From NCBI GenBank assembly GCA_017304845.1, contig JAFKLL010000037.1, positions 1 through 53,183 of the forward strand: 53,183 nt of DNA. Direction: 5' to 3'. The position numbers and the translations under genes are program-made. The stretch is from Solirubrobacterales bacterium. Lineage in GTDB: Bacteria; Actinomycetota; Thermoleophilia; Solirubrobacterales; 70-9. The notes beneath the pieces were generated by a model. That model did no database searches and was not told where the DNA came from. It saw only the letters and a list, made by a program, of their open reading frames with translations. Each line of letters starts with the position of its first letter. Position 1 is the stretch's first letter. Of this stretch, positions 34,797 through 44,078 are shown piece by piece.

Positions 34797-37472
34797 ATGA
34801 GCACTGATTTCGGAAGCAGCCGCGGGCTTTGGCTCGCCCTCGTGACGTCGGTCGTCGCGCTGGCCTTCATGGTCGCCCCACGGGCCGAGGCGAAGGCGGA
34901 CGCGGTCCTCTCCGTGACCACCGCCGGCAACGGCCAGGGGTACGTCACCTCCACCCCGAACGGGATCGACTGCGGCCAGAACCTCGGCGGGCACGGCTTC
35001 TGCTCCGCGAGCTTCGCCGACGGTCAGGACGTCACCCTGGTCGCTCACACCTTCGTCGGCTTCCAGTGGTCCGGCGCCTGCGCCGGCGCTCAGCCGGGAC
35101 AGCTGGTCTGCACGGTCACCATGGACCAGGCGCAGTCGGCGACCGCGACCTTCTCGAAGCTCTCCCCCGGCGCCTCCGTGGTGACCAACGACTCCTTCTT
35201 GGGCTCCTCGATCTGGGCCACGGGCGCGCTGCAGGGCGGACTGGTCCCCGCCCAGGGGACCTTCACCTTCCGGCTCTACGGGGTAGGCGACACGAACTGC
35301 ACCGGGGCTCCCGTCTACACCGACACCCATGTAGTGACGACCCAGGGTTCCTTCGGCTCCGGCCCCTACACGCCGACCCAGGCCGGCGACTACCGCTGGA
35401 CGGCCACCTACAGCGGCGATGACGACAACAACGGCAGCGCCACCGCCTGCAACGCTCCCGGCACGGTCGCCAACGTGGCGAAGGCCTCGCCGAGCGTCGG
35501 CAACGGCGCGACCAACGCGGACATCGGCGACTCGATCACGAACACCGCGAGCCTGGGCGGCGGCGCCGGCCCGACCGGCACGATCACGTTCAAGCTCTAC
35601 AGCCCCGGGGACACCTCGTGCTCGAGCGCCCCGCAGTTCACCTCGACCGTGGCGGTGAACGGCACCGGGCAGTACAGCGCGGGCAACTTCACCCCGACCC
35701 AGGCCGGGGCCTATCGCTGGCGGATCGACTACTCCGGCGACAGCGAGAACAACGCCGTCACCACCAGCTGCGGCGCCTCCGGCTCGATCTCGACCGTGAG
35801 CAAGGCGTCACCGCAGATCTCGATCGACGCGACCGACGCGACGGTCGGCTCGCCGATCGGCGCGTCCGGCCCGATCAGCGGCGGCGTCTCGCCGACCGGC
35901 ACGATCACCTTCCGCGCCTACGGCCCGGACGACTCCCTCTGCCAGGGCAACCCGGCCTTCACCAGCGCCCCGGTCCCGGTCAACGGCAACGGGACATACT
36001 CGTCCGGCAACGTCGCCACCACCCGCGCGGGCGAGTACCGCTGGACCGCCTCCTACTCGGGCGACGTCAACAACAGCACCGTCGTCTCCAACTGCGGGGC
36101 GCCCGACTCGACGTCCACCGTGAGCAAGGCGGCCCCGACCCTGACCCACGCGGAGGTCGGCAACGCGACCGTCGGCACGAACGTCGCCTACGACTCGTCG
36201 CTCGGCGGCGGCTACGACCTGACCGGCGCCATCACGTTCCGGGCCTACGGGCCGGCTGACGCCGAGTGCTCCGGGACTCCCGCCTTCACCGCCCAGGCGA
36301 CCGACGTCGCCGGCCCCGGCCTCTACGGCACCGACGCCTTCACCCCGACCCACGCGGGCGAGTACCACTGGGTCGCGGTCTATGCCGGAGACGAGAACAA
36401 CGAGGCCGCGACCGCGTCCTGCAGCGCCACCGCCTCGACCGTCGCCAAGGCCTCGCCCTCGATCTCTATCGGTGCCGAGGACGCGCGGATCGGCGAAGCG
36501 ATCTCGGCCACGGCCACGGTCGCGGACGGGTACTCGCCCGGCGGCACGATCACCTTCCTGGCCTACGGCCCGGGCAACACCTGCACCGGCGCGCCGGCGT
36601 TCACCGCCACCGTCAGCGTGGACGGAAACGGCGACTACGAGTCGGGCCCCTTCACGCCGGACGATCCCGGCAGCTACATGTGGCTGGCCGAGTACTCGGG
36701 CGACGCCGACAACGCGCCGACGGCCAGCGATTGCGGCGACGCCGTCTCGACCGTCGACAAGGCCCGCCCCGATCTCGCCCTGACCGCCTCCGGGGACATC
36801 CGCCTCGGCGAGAAGGTCAGCGCCTCGGCGACGCTCACCGCCGGGCATCAGCCGTCCGGCGACGTGGCCTTCCGCCTCTACGGGCCGGACGACCAGACCT
36901 GTTCCGGGCGGCCGGCCTTCGAGGCGAACAGCCCGTTGGCCGCGGACGGAACCTCATCCTCACCGGAGTTCGAGCCGCAGGCGATCGGCGAGTACCGCTG
37001 GGTGGCCGAGTACGCCGGTGACGCGGGCAACGATCCGGCCGCGGTGGACTGCGCCGGCGCCAAGGTCGTCCAGGTCGCGCCACTGACCTGCCCCGCGGTG
37101 ACGGTGAGGGCGATCGCCTCGAAGCCGAGAGTGATCGTCAAGGGCCGGATGACCAAGGGGGTCCGGGCCCGGATCTCCGTCTCCAGCCCCTCGGTCCTCG
37201 CGATCAAGGGCCGGCTCCGGTACACCGTCGACGGCAGGAGCCGCGAGGTCGACCTCGGCAGCCGCTCGCTCCGCGACAACGGCTCGCGCGCCCTCCGCCT
37301 CCCGCTCCCGAAGAACCTGCGCAAGCGCCTGCCCTACGGGAAGCAGGTCAAGCTGACCCTGATCATCACCGCCACCCCGAACGAGCCGAAGGGCTGCACC
37401 TCACCCCCGCGGACGGTCTCCCACATCAAGGTCCGCGTGGTCCACGTGCTGACCCGGCCCCAGGCTCCCTGA
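34797..37472 (+). CDS. secreted protein with six Ig-like repeats
   Basis: An 891-residue exported protein: signal peptide (about 1-32, A-x-A end), an InlB-B/bacterial-repeat-like module (about 38-122), six repeats of about 105 residues (about 126-763) and a basic C-terminal domain (about 764-891). Each repeat contains T-F-R-x-Y-G-P-x-D, A-G-E-Y-R-W-x-A-x-Y-S-G-D and a pair of cysteines that could form a disulfide, and ends STVSKA-like. No sortase motif or C-terminal membrane helix is present. Probably an extracellular adhesin or matrix protein; the function is unproven. GGGGGAG precedes the ATG. Confidence 0.82.
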   Translation: MSTDFGSSRGLWLALVTSVVALAFMVAPRAEAKADAVLSVTTAGNGQGYVTSTPNGIDCGQNLGGHGFCSASFADGQDVTLVAHTFVGFQWSGACAGAQPGQLVCTVTMDQAQSATATFSKLSPGASVVTNDSFLGSSIWATGALQGGLVPAQGTFTFRLYGVGDTNCTGAPVYTDTHVVTTQGSFGSGPYTPTQAGDYRWTATYSGDDDNNGSATACNAPGTVANVAKASPSVGNGATNADIGDSITNTASLGGGAGPTGTITFKLYSPGDTSCSSAPQFTSTVAVNGTGQYSAGNFTPTQAGAYRWRIDYSGDSENNAVTTSCGASGSISTVSKASPQISIDATDATVGSPIGASGPISGGVSPTGTITFRAYGPDDSLCQGNPAFTSAPVPVNGNGTYSSGNVATTRAGEYRWTASYSGDVNNSTVVSNCGAPDSTSTVSKAAPTLTHAEVGNATVGTNVAYDSSLGGGYDLTGAITFRAYGPADAECSGTPAFTAQATDVAGPGLYGTDAFTPTHAGEYHWVAVYAGDENNEAATASCSATASTVAKASPSISIGAEDARIGEAISATATVADGYSPGGTITFLAYGPGNTCTGAPAFTATVSVDGNGDYESGPFTPDDPGSYMWLAEYSGDADNAPTASDCGDAVSTVDKARPDLALTASGDIRLGEKVSASATLTAGHQPSGDVAFRLYGPDDQTCSGRPAFEANSPLAADGTSSSPEFEPQAIGEYRWVAEYAGDAGNDPAAVDCAGAKVVQVAPLTCPAVTVRAIASKPRVIVKGRMTKGVRARISVSSPSVLAIKGRLRYTVDGRSREVDLGSRSLRDNGSRALRLPLPKNLRKRLPYGKQVKLTLIITATPNEPKGCTSPPRTVSHIKVRVVHVLTRPQAP

Positions 37473-37494
37473 GGCCTGATCTAGGCTCGGAGCC
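37463..37494. terminator. hairpin at convergent junction
   Basis: GGCTCC (37463-37468) pairs with GGAGCC (37489-37494). Inside, GAGGCCT (37471-37477) pairs with AGGCTC (37483-37488) with one bulge and loop GATCT. It spans the junction of the Ig-repeat gene and the HAD gene and could serve both strands. Confidence 0.5.
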
Positions 37495-38200
37495 CCATCA
37501 GGTCCAGGATCTCGCGGTGGTCGCCGATCACGTGATCGGCCTCGGCTGATTCGAGATCGTCGTCCTCGGCCACGCCCCGGTAGCGGACCGAGGTCATGCC
37601 GAAGCTCCGCGAACCGGCGACGTCGGTCCGCCGGAGATCGCCGACGTGGATCGCGTCGGCGGGCTCGACGCCGAGCGGCTGGAGGGCGTGCTCGAAGATC
37701 TCGGGGGCCGGCTTGTAGTGCCCGACCTCGTCCGAGAACGCCCAGCCGTCGAAGTACTCGAGCAGGCCCGCGCCCTCGAGGCAGGCGCGCAGAACGGTCG
37801 AAGGCGCCAGCCCGACATCGCAGACGATCGAGATCCTGACGTCGTTCCCCTTCAGCGCCCTCAGGGTCTCCGGCAGGCCGTCGGCGACGTTCAGCTCCGG
37901 CCTCGCCGAGCTGAGCAGCAGCGCCTCGGCGATGGCGAGGTCATGTTCCTCGGAGCGTTCGTGACCCAGGGTCTCGATGAAGTGGCGGGCGCCGTCGTGG
38001 GGCTGGAAGAGCTCGCCCCGCAACCAGGCCTCCCGTTGCCTGTCGCTGATCGCGAGAAGACCCGTCTCGATCGCATCCGGCTCCACTTCGAGGCCGTTCC
38101 CCTGGAGCGCGAGCTCGACCTGCCGCCGCCGAGCCTCCCGGACGGTCCCGGGCTCCTCCCACATGAGGGTGTTCCAGAAGTCGTAGGTGACGGCTTTAAT
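37481..38200 (-). CDS. HAD-superfamily hydrolase with unusual start
   Basis: A protein of about 239 residues. Motif I is V-T-Y-D-F-W-N-T-L (normal DxDxT has become DFW-N-T, as in many HAD phosphatases); later come SIVCDVG (motif II region), the Lys of VGHYKPAPEIF, and motif IV HVGDLRRTDVAG. Similarity begins at I-K-A-V-T. No ATG/GTG/TTG is available there; an ATT at 38198-38200 overlaps the upstream TAA (ATTAA). The alternative is ATG at 38258-38260, giving 259 residues and overlapping the upstream gene by 65 bp. The substrate is unknown. Confidence 0.72.
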   Translation of the reverse strand: MKAVTYDFWNTLMWEEPGTVREARRRQVELALQGNGLEVEPDAIETGLLAISDRQREAWLRGELFQPHDGARHFIETLGHERSEEHDLAIAEALLLSSARPELNVADGLPETLRALKGNDVRISIVCDVGLAPSTVLRACLEGAGLLEYFDGWAFSDEVGHYKPAPEIFEHALQPLGVEPADAIHVGDLRRTDVAGSRSFGMTSVRYRGVAEDDDLESAEADHVIGDHREILDLMGLRA

Positions 38201-39860
38201 GCGAGCGGCTCTTCGTTCTCTTGACGACGATGACGCGCGTCGCGCTCTTCCCGCCGGCATTCGACGACGTCACCTTGAAGGTCAGTTTCGCCTTGCCCGG
38301 CCGCTTCGGCCTCAGCTTCGCCTTGACGACTCTGGTGGCGCCGGCCGGAATCGATCCGACCGAGGCGCGGAACCTGACTCCCCGGCCGCTCACCTTCAGC
38401 GCCACTCCGGTGGCCGCCACGTTGCCCGAGTTAGTGATCGCGACCTTCTGGATCACCTTCCGTCCCTTCTTGGCCTTGGCCGGGCCCTTGACGGTCACCT
38501 TGCTGATCGCGGCCCTGGGCTTGACCGCCAGCTGAGCGTCGACGCCTGGCGTATCGGTGCCTCTGGTGACGGATACCGGCACGGCGTCCTCGAGGGTCGC
38601 CTTGTCGTCGTAGAACTCGGTGGTCACGGAGGGATCACCGGGATTGACGCAGTCGCTGAACTTCAGCCTGTAGGAGCCGCTGTCCAAGGCCTTCACGACG
38701 TAGCGACCGGCGGCGGTGCTGTGGGCGACGACCCCGGCCGGTTCTCCGTTGGAATCGAACGCCTCGACGCAGACGTCGTCCAGGGGCGTTCCCTTGGCGT
38801 CGGTGACGGTGCCGGAGATCGTGCCGTCCGCGCCGAGCAGCACGTTGATTCCGGTCACGTCCGCCCCTTCGCCGACCGTGACGGGAGTTGCCTCAGCGAG
38901 GCCTTGCTTGTCGTTGAAGTACTCGCCACGGTGGCTCGGTGGCTCACCCAACATGGGCGGGCCGACGCAGGAGACGTCGAAACGCAGGCGATACTCGCCC
39001 GGCTCGAGCTTGGTGAACTTGTAGGTCTCGAGCCACCAGCCAGAGTCGGTGGCCGCGACTTTTCCCTTCGAGTCGTAGACCTTTATGTCCATGACGCAGG
39101 TGCCACCGAAATCATCATTGGCTCCTGACTTGACCGTGCCGGAGATCGAACCGCCCAGGGTCATGTGGGCGTCGATGCCCGGGGTGTCCGAGCCCGCCGT
39201 GACCGAAATCGGCGTGGCATCGTCGAGGTCTTCCTTGTCGGGGTAGAACTCGCTCAACGCGTTGCCCCTCGGGTCGCATGAGAAAAAATTGAGGCGGTAG
39301 TCGCCGGTCGTCAGTCCGCTGATCGCGTAGCCGCCGTTGGAGCCGGCGGCCACCCATTTCACCTGCCTCCCGCTGGAGTCGTAGGCCGCGACGCAAATGC
39401 CTCCGTCGGGACCGTTCGTGCCAACTTTCACCCTGCCCGAGATCGAGCCGCCCTTCGCCAGCTGGGCGTCGATGCCGGGCGTGTCGGAACCGTCGGTCAC
39501 AGAAACCGGCGTGGCGGCGGCAAGGCTGGCCTTGTCGTCGTAGTACTCGCCGAGCACGTTGGCATTGACGCAGGACGAATAGCCGACTTCGACGTTGCCG
39601 GTGAAGAACTGGACGCGGTAGCTGCCGGTGTCCAGCGCGGCCAGCGTGTACTTGCCGTCCGCACCGGAGATGGCGGATCTCACCGTTTCCCCGTCGGCGT
39701 CGAGGGCTTCCACACAGACGCCGGCCGCGACGTGGTTCGCACTGGTCAAGGTGCCCGAGATCGACCCGGTCCCGGCCGCGCCGGCGCCGGCCGGGGCGAA
39801 CGCCAGAAGGACGATTCCCGCCGTCAGGGCGAGCATCAGAGAGCGCACTCTTGAATTCAT
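38196..39860 (-). CDS. secreted protein with four carboxypeptidase-regulatory/CnaB-like repeats
   Basis: A 554-residue exported protein: signal peptide (about 1-30), four repeats of about 95-105 residues each starting G-S-I-S-G-T and ending P-V-S-V-T-x-G-S-D-T-P-G-I-D-A, then a basic CARDB/DUF11-like domain (about 455-554, VAITNSGNVAATGVALKV). Each repeat has the beta-sandwich pattern G-x-Y-x-L-x-x-L-x-x-G-x-Y-R-L-x-F and two cysteines. It is probably extracellular and structural. The ATG at 39858-39860 is chosen because the signal peptide begins there. The HAD gene follows, with overlapping ends. Confidence 0.82.
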   Translation of the reverse strand: MNSRVRSLMLALTAGIVLLAFAPAGAGAAGTGSISGTLTSANHVAAGVCVEALDADGETVRSAISGADGKYTLAALDTGSYRVQFFTGNVEVGYSSCVNANVLGEYYDDKASLAAATPVSVTDGSDTPGIDAQLAKGGSISGRVKVGTNGPDGGICVAAYDSSGRQVKWVAAGSNGGYAISGLTTGDYRLNFFSCDPRGNALSEFYPDKEDLDDATPISVTAGSDTPGIDAHMTLGGSISGTVKSGANDDFGGTCVMDIKVYDSKGKVAATDSGWWLETYKFTKLEPGEYRLRFDVSCVGPPMLGEPPSHRGEYFNDKQGLAEATPVTVGEGADVTGINVLLGADGTISGTVTDAKGTPLDDVCVEAFDSNGEPAGVVAHSTAAGRYVVKALDSGSYRLKFSDCVNPGDPSVTTEFYDDKATLEDAVPVSVTRGTDTPGVDAQLAVKPRAAISKVTVKGPAKAKKGRKVIQKVAITNSGNVAATGVALKVSGRGVRFRASVGSIPAGATRVVKAKLRPKRPGKAKLTFKVTSSNAGGKSATRVIVVKRTKSRSH

Positions 39861-39945
39861 TTCAGTCCTCCCGTGTCCCGATCGAAACTGCGAGCACCTC
39901 CAGACTACTCCGGCGGCCGGCTTTCCCTGTGGACGCGCGGTCGAG

Positions 39946-40019
39946 TCGGGGTGGCCGGATTTGAACCGACGATCTCTGCAACCCAAATGCAGCGCGATAC
40001 CAAGCTTCGCTACACCCCG
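39946..40019 (-). tRNA. tRNA-Pro (anticodon UGG)
   Basis: A complete cloverleaf: acceptor CGGGGTG/CACCCCG with discriminator A, anticodon stem CTGCA/TGCAG with loop TTTGGGT giving UGG, and T arm GTCGG-TTCAAAT-CCGGC. CCA is not encoded. The HTH/endonuclease-like gene ends 14 bp upstream of its 5' end. Confidence 0.95.
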
Positions 40020-40033
40020 CGACGGGGGTGATT

Positions 40034-40750
40034 CTACTTCCAGTCGTCGCGGACAAGATCCATCCAAGACTGCAGCCTCGCGCGAAGTCGGGTGTCGCTG
40101 GTGCGAACCGTGAGCACTCCGTGTCGAGACCTCCAGTTTCGACCGCCCAGCTTCCCGCTGTTCGACTTCCGTTGAAACTTGATCTGCTCGGGCTCGATCG
40201 CGAGACACTCCGACCAGAAGGACCGCAGTTCGTCCAGAGACTGATCGGCATGGAACTGAATCGAGTACTGGATCTTGTTACGGCTCAGTCTTGTGATCCA
40301 GTCATTCGCCAACATCACCACCGTCGGATCCGAGTTGCCGAGACCGACCACGTTTCGATTTCGTTTGTAGCCCTCACCGATGTACATACACACGAAATCT
40401 CTGAAGCCAGGACTTTCGCTCATCTCTGCGAACTCCTTGAGTCCTTGGCGATAAGCCTCCGCCCGGATGTTCCGATACTTCTCCTGCATCGCCACGGTGC
40501 CCCGGCGTTGGGCCTCGATCAAGTGCGCGGGCGAGTCGGAGTTCCATCCCGGTTTTCGCGGGATCTCTATGTCCTTCACCCAGTTGTAGGCGGTGGTCCG
40601 AGAGATCGCCAGGCGTTCGGCGATCTCGTCGATGGTCAGCTTCTTCTCCCGACGGAGCTGGATCACTTTCTCGCGGATGTAGTCCGGATGGGTCACGGAC
40701 TCATCCTGGGCAGAGAGCCGGTCGCAGATGACCATATTCCGCTGTTTCAT
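40034..40750 (-). CDS. helix-turn-helix protein with LAGLIDADG-like C-terminal domain
   Basis: A protein of about 238 residues. The N-terminal HTH is IREKVIQLRREKKLTIDEIAERLAISRTTAYNWV. A C-terminal domain (about 110-235) begins F-V-C-M-Y-I-G-E-G-Y-K-R-N-R, resembling one LAGLIDADG core helix, and has N-S-D-P, HADQSLDELRSFW and RSRHGVLTVRTSDTRLRARLQSWMD. It may be a DNA-binding or DNA-cleaving protein of homing-endonuclease ancestry. Base composition is lower in GC than its neighbours and it abuts tRNA-Pro, which suggests mobility. The start is uncertain (ATG at 40750 or 40732). Confidence 0.65.
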   Translation of the reverse strand: MKQRNMVICDRLSAQDESVTHPDYIREKVIQLRREKKLTIDEIAERLAISRTTAYNWVKDIEIPRKPGWNSDSPAHLIEAQRRGTVAMQEKYRNIRAEAYRQGLKEFAEMSESPGFRDFVCMYIGEGYKRNRNVVGLGNSDPTVVMLANDWITRLSRNKIQYSIQFHADQSLDELRSFWSECLAIEPEQIKFQRKSNSGKLGGRNWRSRHGVLTVRTSDTRLRARLQSWMDLVRDDWK

Positions 40751-40781
40751 GCGGATTCGTTGCGGAGGTTTTGCAGAGTTG

Positions 40782-40810
40782 TTGACGCCGTGGGGGTGCT
40801 CGGCTAGCTT
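40782..40810 (+). promoter_or_regulatory. candidate promoter of the RTX/LamG gene
   Basis: TTGACG (40782-40787) and TAGCTT (40805-40810) are separated by 17 bp, in the divergent gap before the RTX gene, about 90 bp from its start. Confidence 0.45.
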
Positions 40811-40819
40811 GGGTTGTAA

Positions 40820-40842
40820 CGCCGCCTCGGCAGAAGGCGGCG
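40820..40842 (+). other. 5' leader hairpin of the RTX/LamG transcript
   Basis: CGCCGCCT (40820-40827) pairs with AGGCGGCG (40835-40842), loop of seven. If the promoter just upstream is right, this 8-bp hairpin would lie at the extreme 5' end of the mRNA and could stabilise it. Confidence 0.4.
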
Positions 40843-40902
40843 CCGTCGCAGCTTTGCCAGTCAAACGGAGATCGTTGATCTCGTCCCATGGGAAGGAGCC
40901 CC

Positions 40903-43900
40903 ATGTCCCGCAAGAGCGTCGCCGAACGGATCGTTCGCCTGTCCCTGATCGCAGCCGTGCTCGCCCTACCGGCGCTGCTCGGCCCGAACGCCGCCCAGGC
41001 CGGCTGTGGAGGACCGGCCGTCAAGAGCCGGACCCTCGCGGGAACGGCCTGCTCGGAGGTCCTGGTCGCGCCGAAGGGCGTCACGACCATCAAGGCGGGC
41101 GGCGGCAACGACGTGATCATCGGCAGCCCCGACGTCCGCGTGATCGTCGGCGGCAACGGCAACGACGTGATCTACGGGGAGAAGGCCCCAGCCGCGGTCA
41201 TGCGGAGGCCGGCGGTGGCCCGGGCAGCGCTCCGGGCCCGTCGCTCGGTCACCCTGTTCGCGGCCTGCGACGACCCCGATCCGCCGGAAAACCAGCATTG
41301 CCTCGGCGGTGGCGACGATGACGTCTCCTACGGCAAGGGCGACCAGATCGTCTACGGACAGGGCGGCAACGACTTCATCTGGGGCGGCCGCGGCAACGAC
41401 GAGCTGATCGGCGGCGACGGCAACGACCGCCTGTTCGGCAGCGTCGGGGACGACTACCTCGAAGGCGACGCCGGCGACGACCGCCTGGCCGGCAGCAACG
41501 GCTCCGACAACATCTTCGGGAACGCGGGCGACGACTACATCCACGGCGACACGATCGGCGACGTGCGTGACTACACAAAGTACGCCGGAGGGCCCGGCCT
41601 GCACGGCGGCCCGGGGCACGACACGCTCAGCTTCGCGACGGCGGTCACGCCCGGCTTCGACACGACCCGCTCCCCGATCTCGGGCTCGCCCCTGACCACC
41701 GACTTCAACGGCGTTCCGTCAGACCACGGCGTGTACGTCGACCTGACCGACCAGAGCGCCGACAACGGCAAGAACGTCGACGGCGGCGGCAAGGACGAGA
41801 TCGCCATGGAAGCCGTGCCATCCGGAACCGACCCCGAGACCAAGGACCGCTTCGAGGTGATCGTGGGCTCGGCCTTCACCGACGTGATCGTCGGTGACTC
41901 CCAGGCGAACACGATCTGGGGCGGTGGCGGGGCCGACATCCTGATCGGCAACGGCGGCAACGACACGCTGACCGGAGGCCAGGACGGCGACTACCTGGAC
42001 GGTGGCACCGGCAGCGCCGACGAGGTCTACGGCGGCGGCCCGACCGCGACCACCGGCCACGACCACGACCAGTGCGTGAACTACGACACCAAGGGCGGCT
42101 GCGAGAACCTCGCGACCACACCGCGGACGATCGAGCCCCCGGACCCCTCCCTGGTGAACGTCGGCCTGATGAGCTCCCCGAACAGCAACCCGATGGGCAC
42201 CGGGATCAGCGTCTACCTGACCGGCACCTCCGGGAACGAGGACGTCGACGTCAAGTACTACGCGGCCGGCAACGGCGGGCGCGGTTCGATCCAGTTCACC
42301 CGCAACAGCGGGCCGATCTTCAACCTCGACGCGGCCAATGCCAACGGCTGCGATGCCCCCGGCGGCGGAACCATCACCTGTCCACTCAGCGGTCCCAGCA
42401 CCAACAGCTACGACCTGACGCCGACCATCCTCGTCTCAGGCCAAGGCGGCGACGACACGATCGACAGCAGCACCAACTCGGCGGGATCGTCCTCGACCAA
42501 CTTCCCGAAGTCGACCACCAAGGTCGTGCTCGGACGGGACGGCGCCGACATCATCAAGGGCGACAACACGACCCAGGACGTGCTGATCGACGGCGCCGGC
42601 AACGACCACCTCTACGGGATGGGCGACACGGATTCGGTCTACGCCACCGATGGAAAGGACTCGATCTACGGCGGCCCGGGCGAAGACGTGCTCTACTCGA
42701 CCCGCACCTGCGAGGACAACACCCTCGACGGCGGCACCGAGGAGGACAACATCACCTGGGCGGCCTGGAACCCGACCGGCTCCAACCGTCTGCCCAACTG
42801 GACCGAGACCCCGGGCGTGTTCGCCAGCCTGAAGTCGGGCAAGGTCGGGACCAACGTCGACGCCACCAGCCCGACCTCGGCCACCCCGACCTGCAGCAGC
42901 GGCACGGTCGACACGCTCACCGACATCGAGAACCTCGAGGGCACCGGAGGCCGTGACACCCTGGTCGGCGACAGCACCTCGAACACTCTGCTCGGGCGCG
43001 CCGGACCCGATCGTCTGTACGGCGAGGGCTCGAGCGACTACCTCCGCACCCACTCGAACGACTACGACGCGCTGATCGACTGCGGCACCCACGGGAGCGA
43101 GGCCGACAAGCTGGCCCGCGACTACCAGCGAGGCGACAACCGCGACGACGGTTCCGCCCTGGACAACTGTGGCGATGCCACCTTGATCAAGGGCCAGTCC
43201 GCGCAGCCCTACGGCGGCCTGCCACCGGAGTACGACCGCTCGGTCGATATGGTGACGATGGACGACCCCAGCCTGCTCGGCCTCTACCGCCTCGGAGAAC
43301 GGTCCGGCAACACCGCGTTTGAGGCCTTCGCCCTCCCGACCGAGAGCGACTTCGACTGGGACTTGGCCGGCACCTATTCCGGCGAGGGGGATTCGGGTGA
43401 CGCCAGGTACGCCGCCTCGGCGATCCCCGACACCGACGACCGCTCCCACTCCCTGGACGGCGTGAACGACTACGTGAGGCTGACCAGTTCGGCAGCGAAC
43501 ACCACCACGACGCCGAACACCTACTACGACCCGTACACATACAGAACGAACGGATACACGGCGGAACTCTGGGCGAAGGTGCCGAGCAGCTCGAGCACGG
43601 TCACCGGCCCCCAGTACCTCCTCCACAAGAAGAGCTCGACCAACGGCGTCTCGATCTACCTGCAGTACTTCTCCGGACTGCCGATCGTGGTCGCGACAGT
43701 CGACCGGGGATCCAACCCACAGGTCTTCATGTCGGCCTGGGCGCCTTCGATGGACGTCTGGCACCACTACGCCGTGACCCTGGACCCGTCGACCAACTCG
43801 GCCAGGTTCTTCATCGACGGCACCCAGGCCAACCAGCTCCTCAACCAGTCCGTGAGCATCTTCCCCCAGGCGGGATCGGGAACGGATGCCCTGGTCGGCT

Positions 43901-44034
43901 GGGGCGGCAGCGGCACCAACTACACCAAGATGGACGTCGACAACCTGGCCTTCTACAAGAAGGCGCTCAGCAGCTGCGTGATCGGCAACCACGCCGATCT
44001 CAACACGTCGACCTACTGGCCCGCCACCTGCTGA
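40903..44034 (+). CDS. secreted RTX-type calcium-binding protein with LamG-like C-terminal domain
   Basis: A 1043-residue protein: signal peptide (about 1-32), then scattered hemolysin-type nonapeptides G-G-x-G-x-D-x-h-x such as GGNGNDVIYG, GGDGNDRLFG and GDAGDDRLAG between about 60 and 720, with a tight run at 150-210. Residues about 785-1040 form a LamG/concanavalin-like jelly roll (LDGVNDYVRL, YTAELWAKV, WHHYAVTLD, RFFIDGTQ, VDNLAFYKKALS). Probably a calcium-stabilised extracellular glycan- or matrix-binding protein. The ATG at 40903 is chosen over 40888 because GGAAGGAG sits between them and the signal peptide follows. Confidence 0.85.
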   Translation: MSRKSVAERIVRLSLIAAVLALPALLGPNAAQAGCGGPAVKSRTLAGTACSEVLVAPKGVTTIKAGGGNDVIIGSPDVRVIVGGNGNDVIYGEKAPAAVMRRPAVARAALRARRSVTLFAACDDPDPPENQHCLGGGDDDVSYGKGDQIVYGQGGNDFIWGGRGNDELIGGDGNDRLFGSVGDDYLEGDAGDDRLAGSNGSDNIFGNAGDDYIHGDTIGDVRDYTKYAGGPGLHGGPGHDTLSFATAVTPGFDTTRSPISGSPLTTDFNGVPSDHGVYVDLTDQSADNGKNVDGGGKDEIAMEAVPSGTDPETKDRFEVIVGSAFTDVIVGDSQANTIWGGGGADILIGNGGNDTLTGGQDGDYLDGGTGSADEVYGGGPTATTGHDHDQCVNYDTKGGCENLATTPRTIEPPDPSLVNVGLMSSPNSNPMGTGISVYLTGTSGNEDVDVKYYAAGNGGRGSIQFTRNSGPIFNLDAANANGCDAPGGGTITCPLSGPSTNSYDLTPTILVSGQGGDDTIDSSTNSAGSSSTNFPKSTTKVVLGRDGADIIKGDNTTQDVLIDGAGNDHLYGMGDTDSVYATDGKDSIYGGPGEDVLYSTRTCEDNTLDGGTEEDNITWAAWNPTGSNRLPNWTETPGVFASLKSGKVGTNVDATSPTSATPTCSSGTVDTLTDIENLEGTGGRDTLVGDSTSNTLLGRAGPDRLYGEGSSDYLRTHSNDYDALIDCGTHGSEADKLARDYQRGDNRDDGSALDNCGDATLIKGQSAQPYGGLPPEYDRSVDMVTMDDPSLLGLYRLGERSGNTAFEAFALPTESDFDWDLAGTYSGEGDSGDARYAASAIPDTDDRSHSLDGVNDYVRLTSSAANTTTTPNTYYDPYTYRTNGYTAELWAKVPSSSSTVTGPQYLLHKKSSTNGVSIYLQYFSGLPIVVATVDRGSNPQVFMSAWAPSMDVWHHYAVTLDPSTNSARFFIDGTQANQLLNQSVSIFPQAGSGTDALVGWGGSGTNYTKMDVDNLAFYKKALSSCVIGNHADLNTSTYWPATC

Positions 44035-44045
44035 CCGGATCCGCC

Positions 44046-44078
44046 GGCGCGAGTCTCAGAGGCCCTGGGACTCGCGCC
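44046..44078. terminator. 10-bp perfect hairpin at convergent junction
   Basis: GGCGCGAGTC (44046-44055) and GACTCGCGCC (44069-44078) with a 13-nt loop. One arm lies inside the last codons of the epimerase gene, so the element can end RTX-gene transcripts and overlaps the leftward gene's end. There is no U-tract. Confidence 0.55.
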
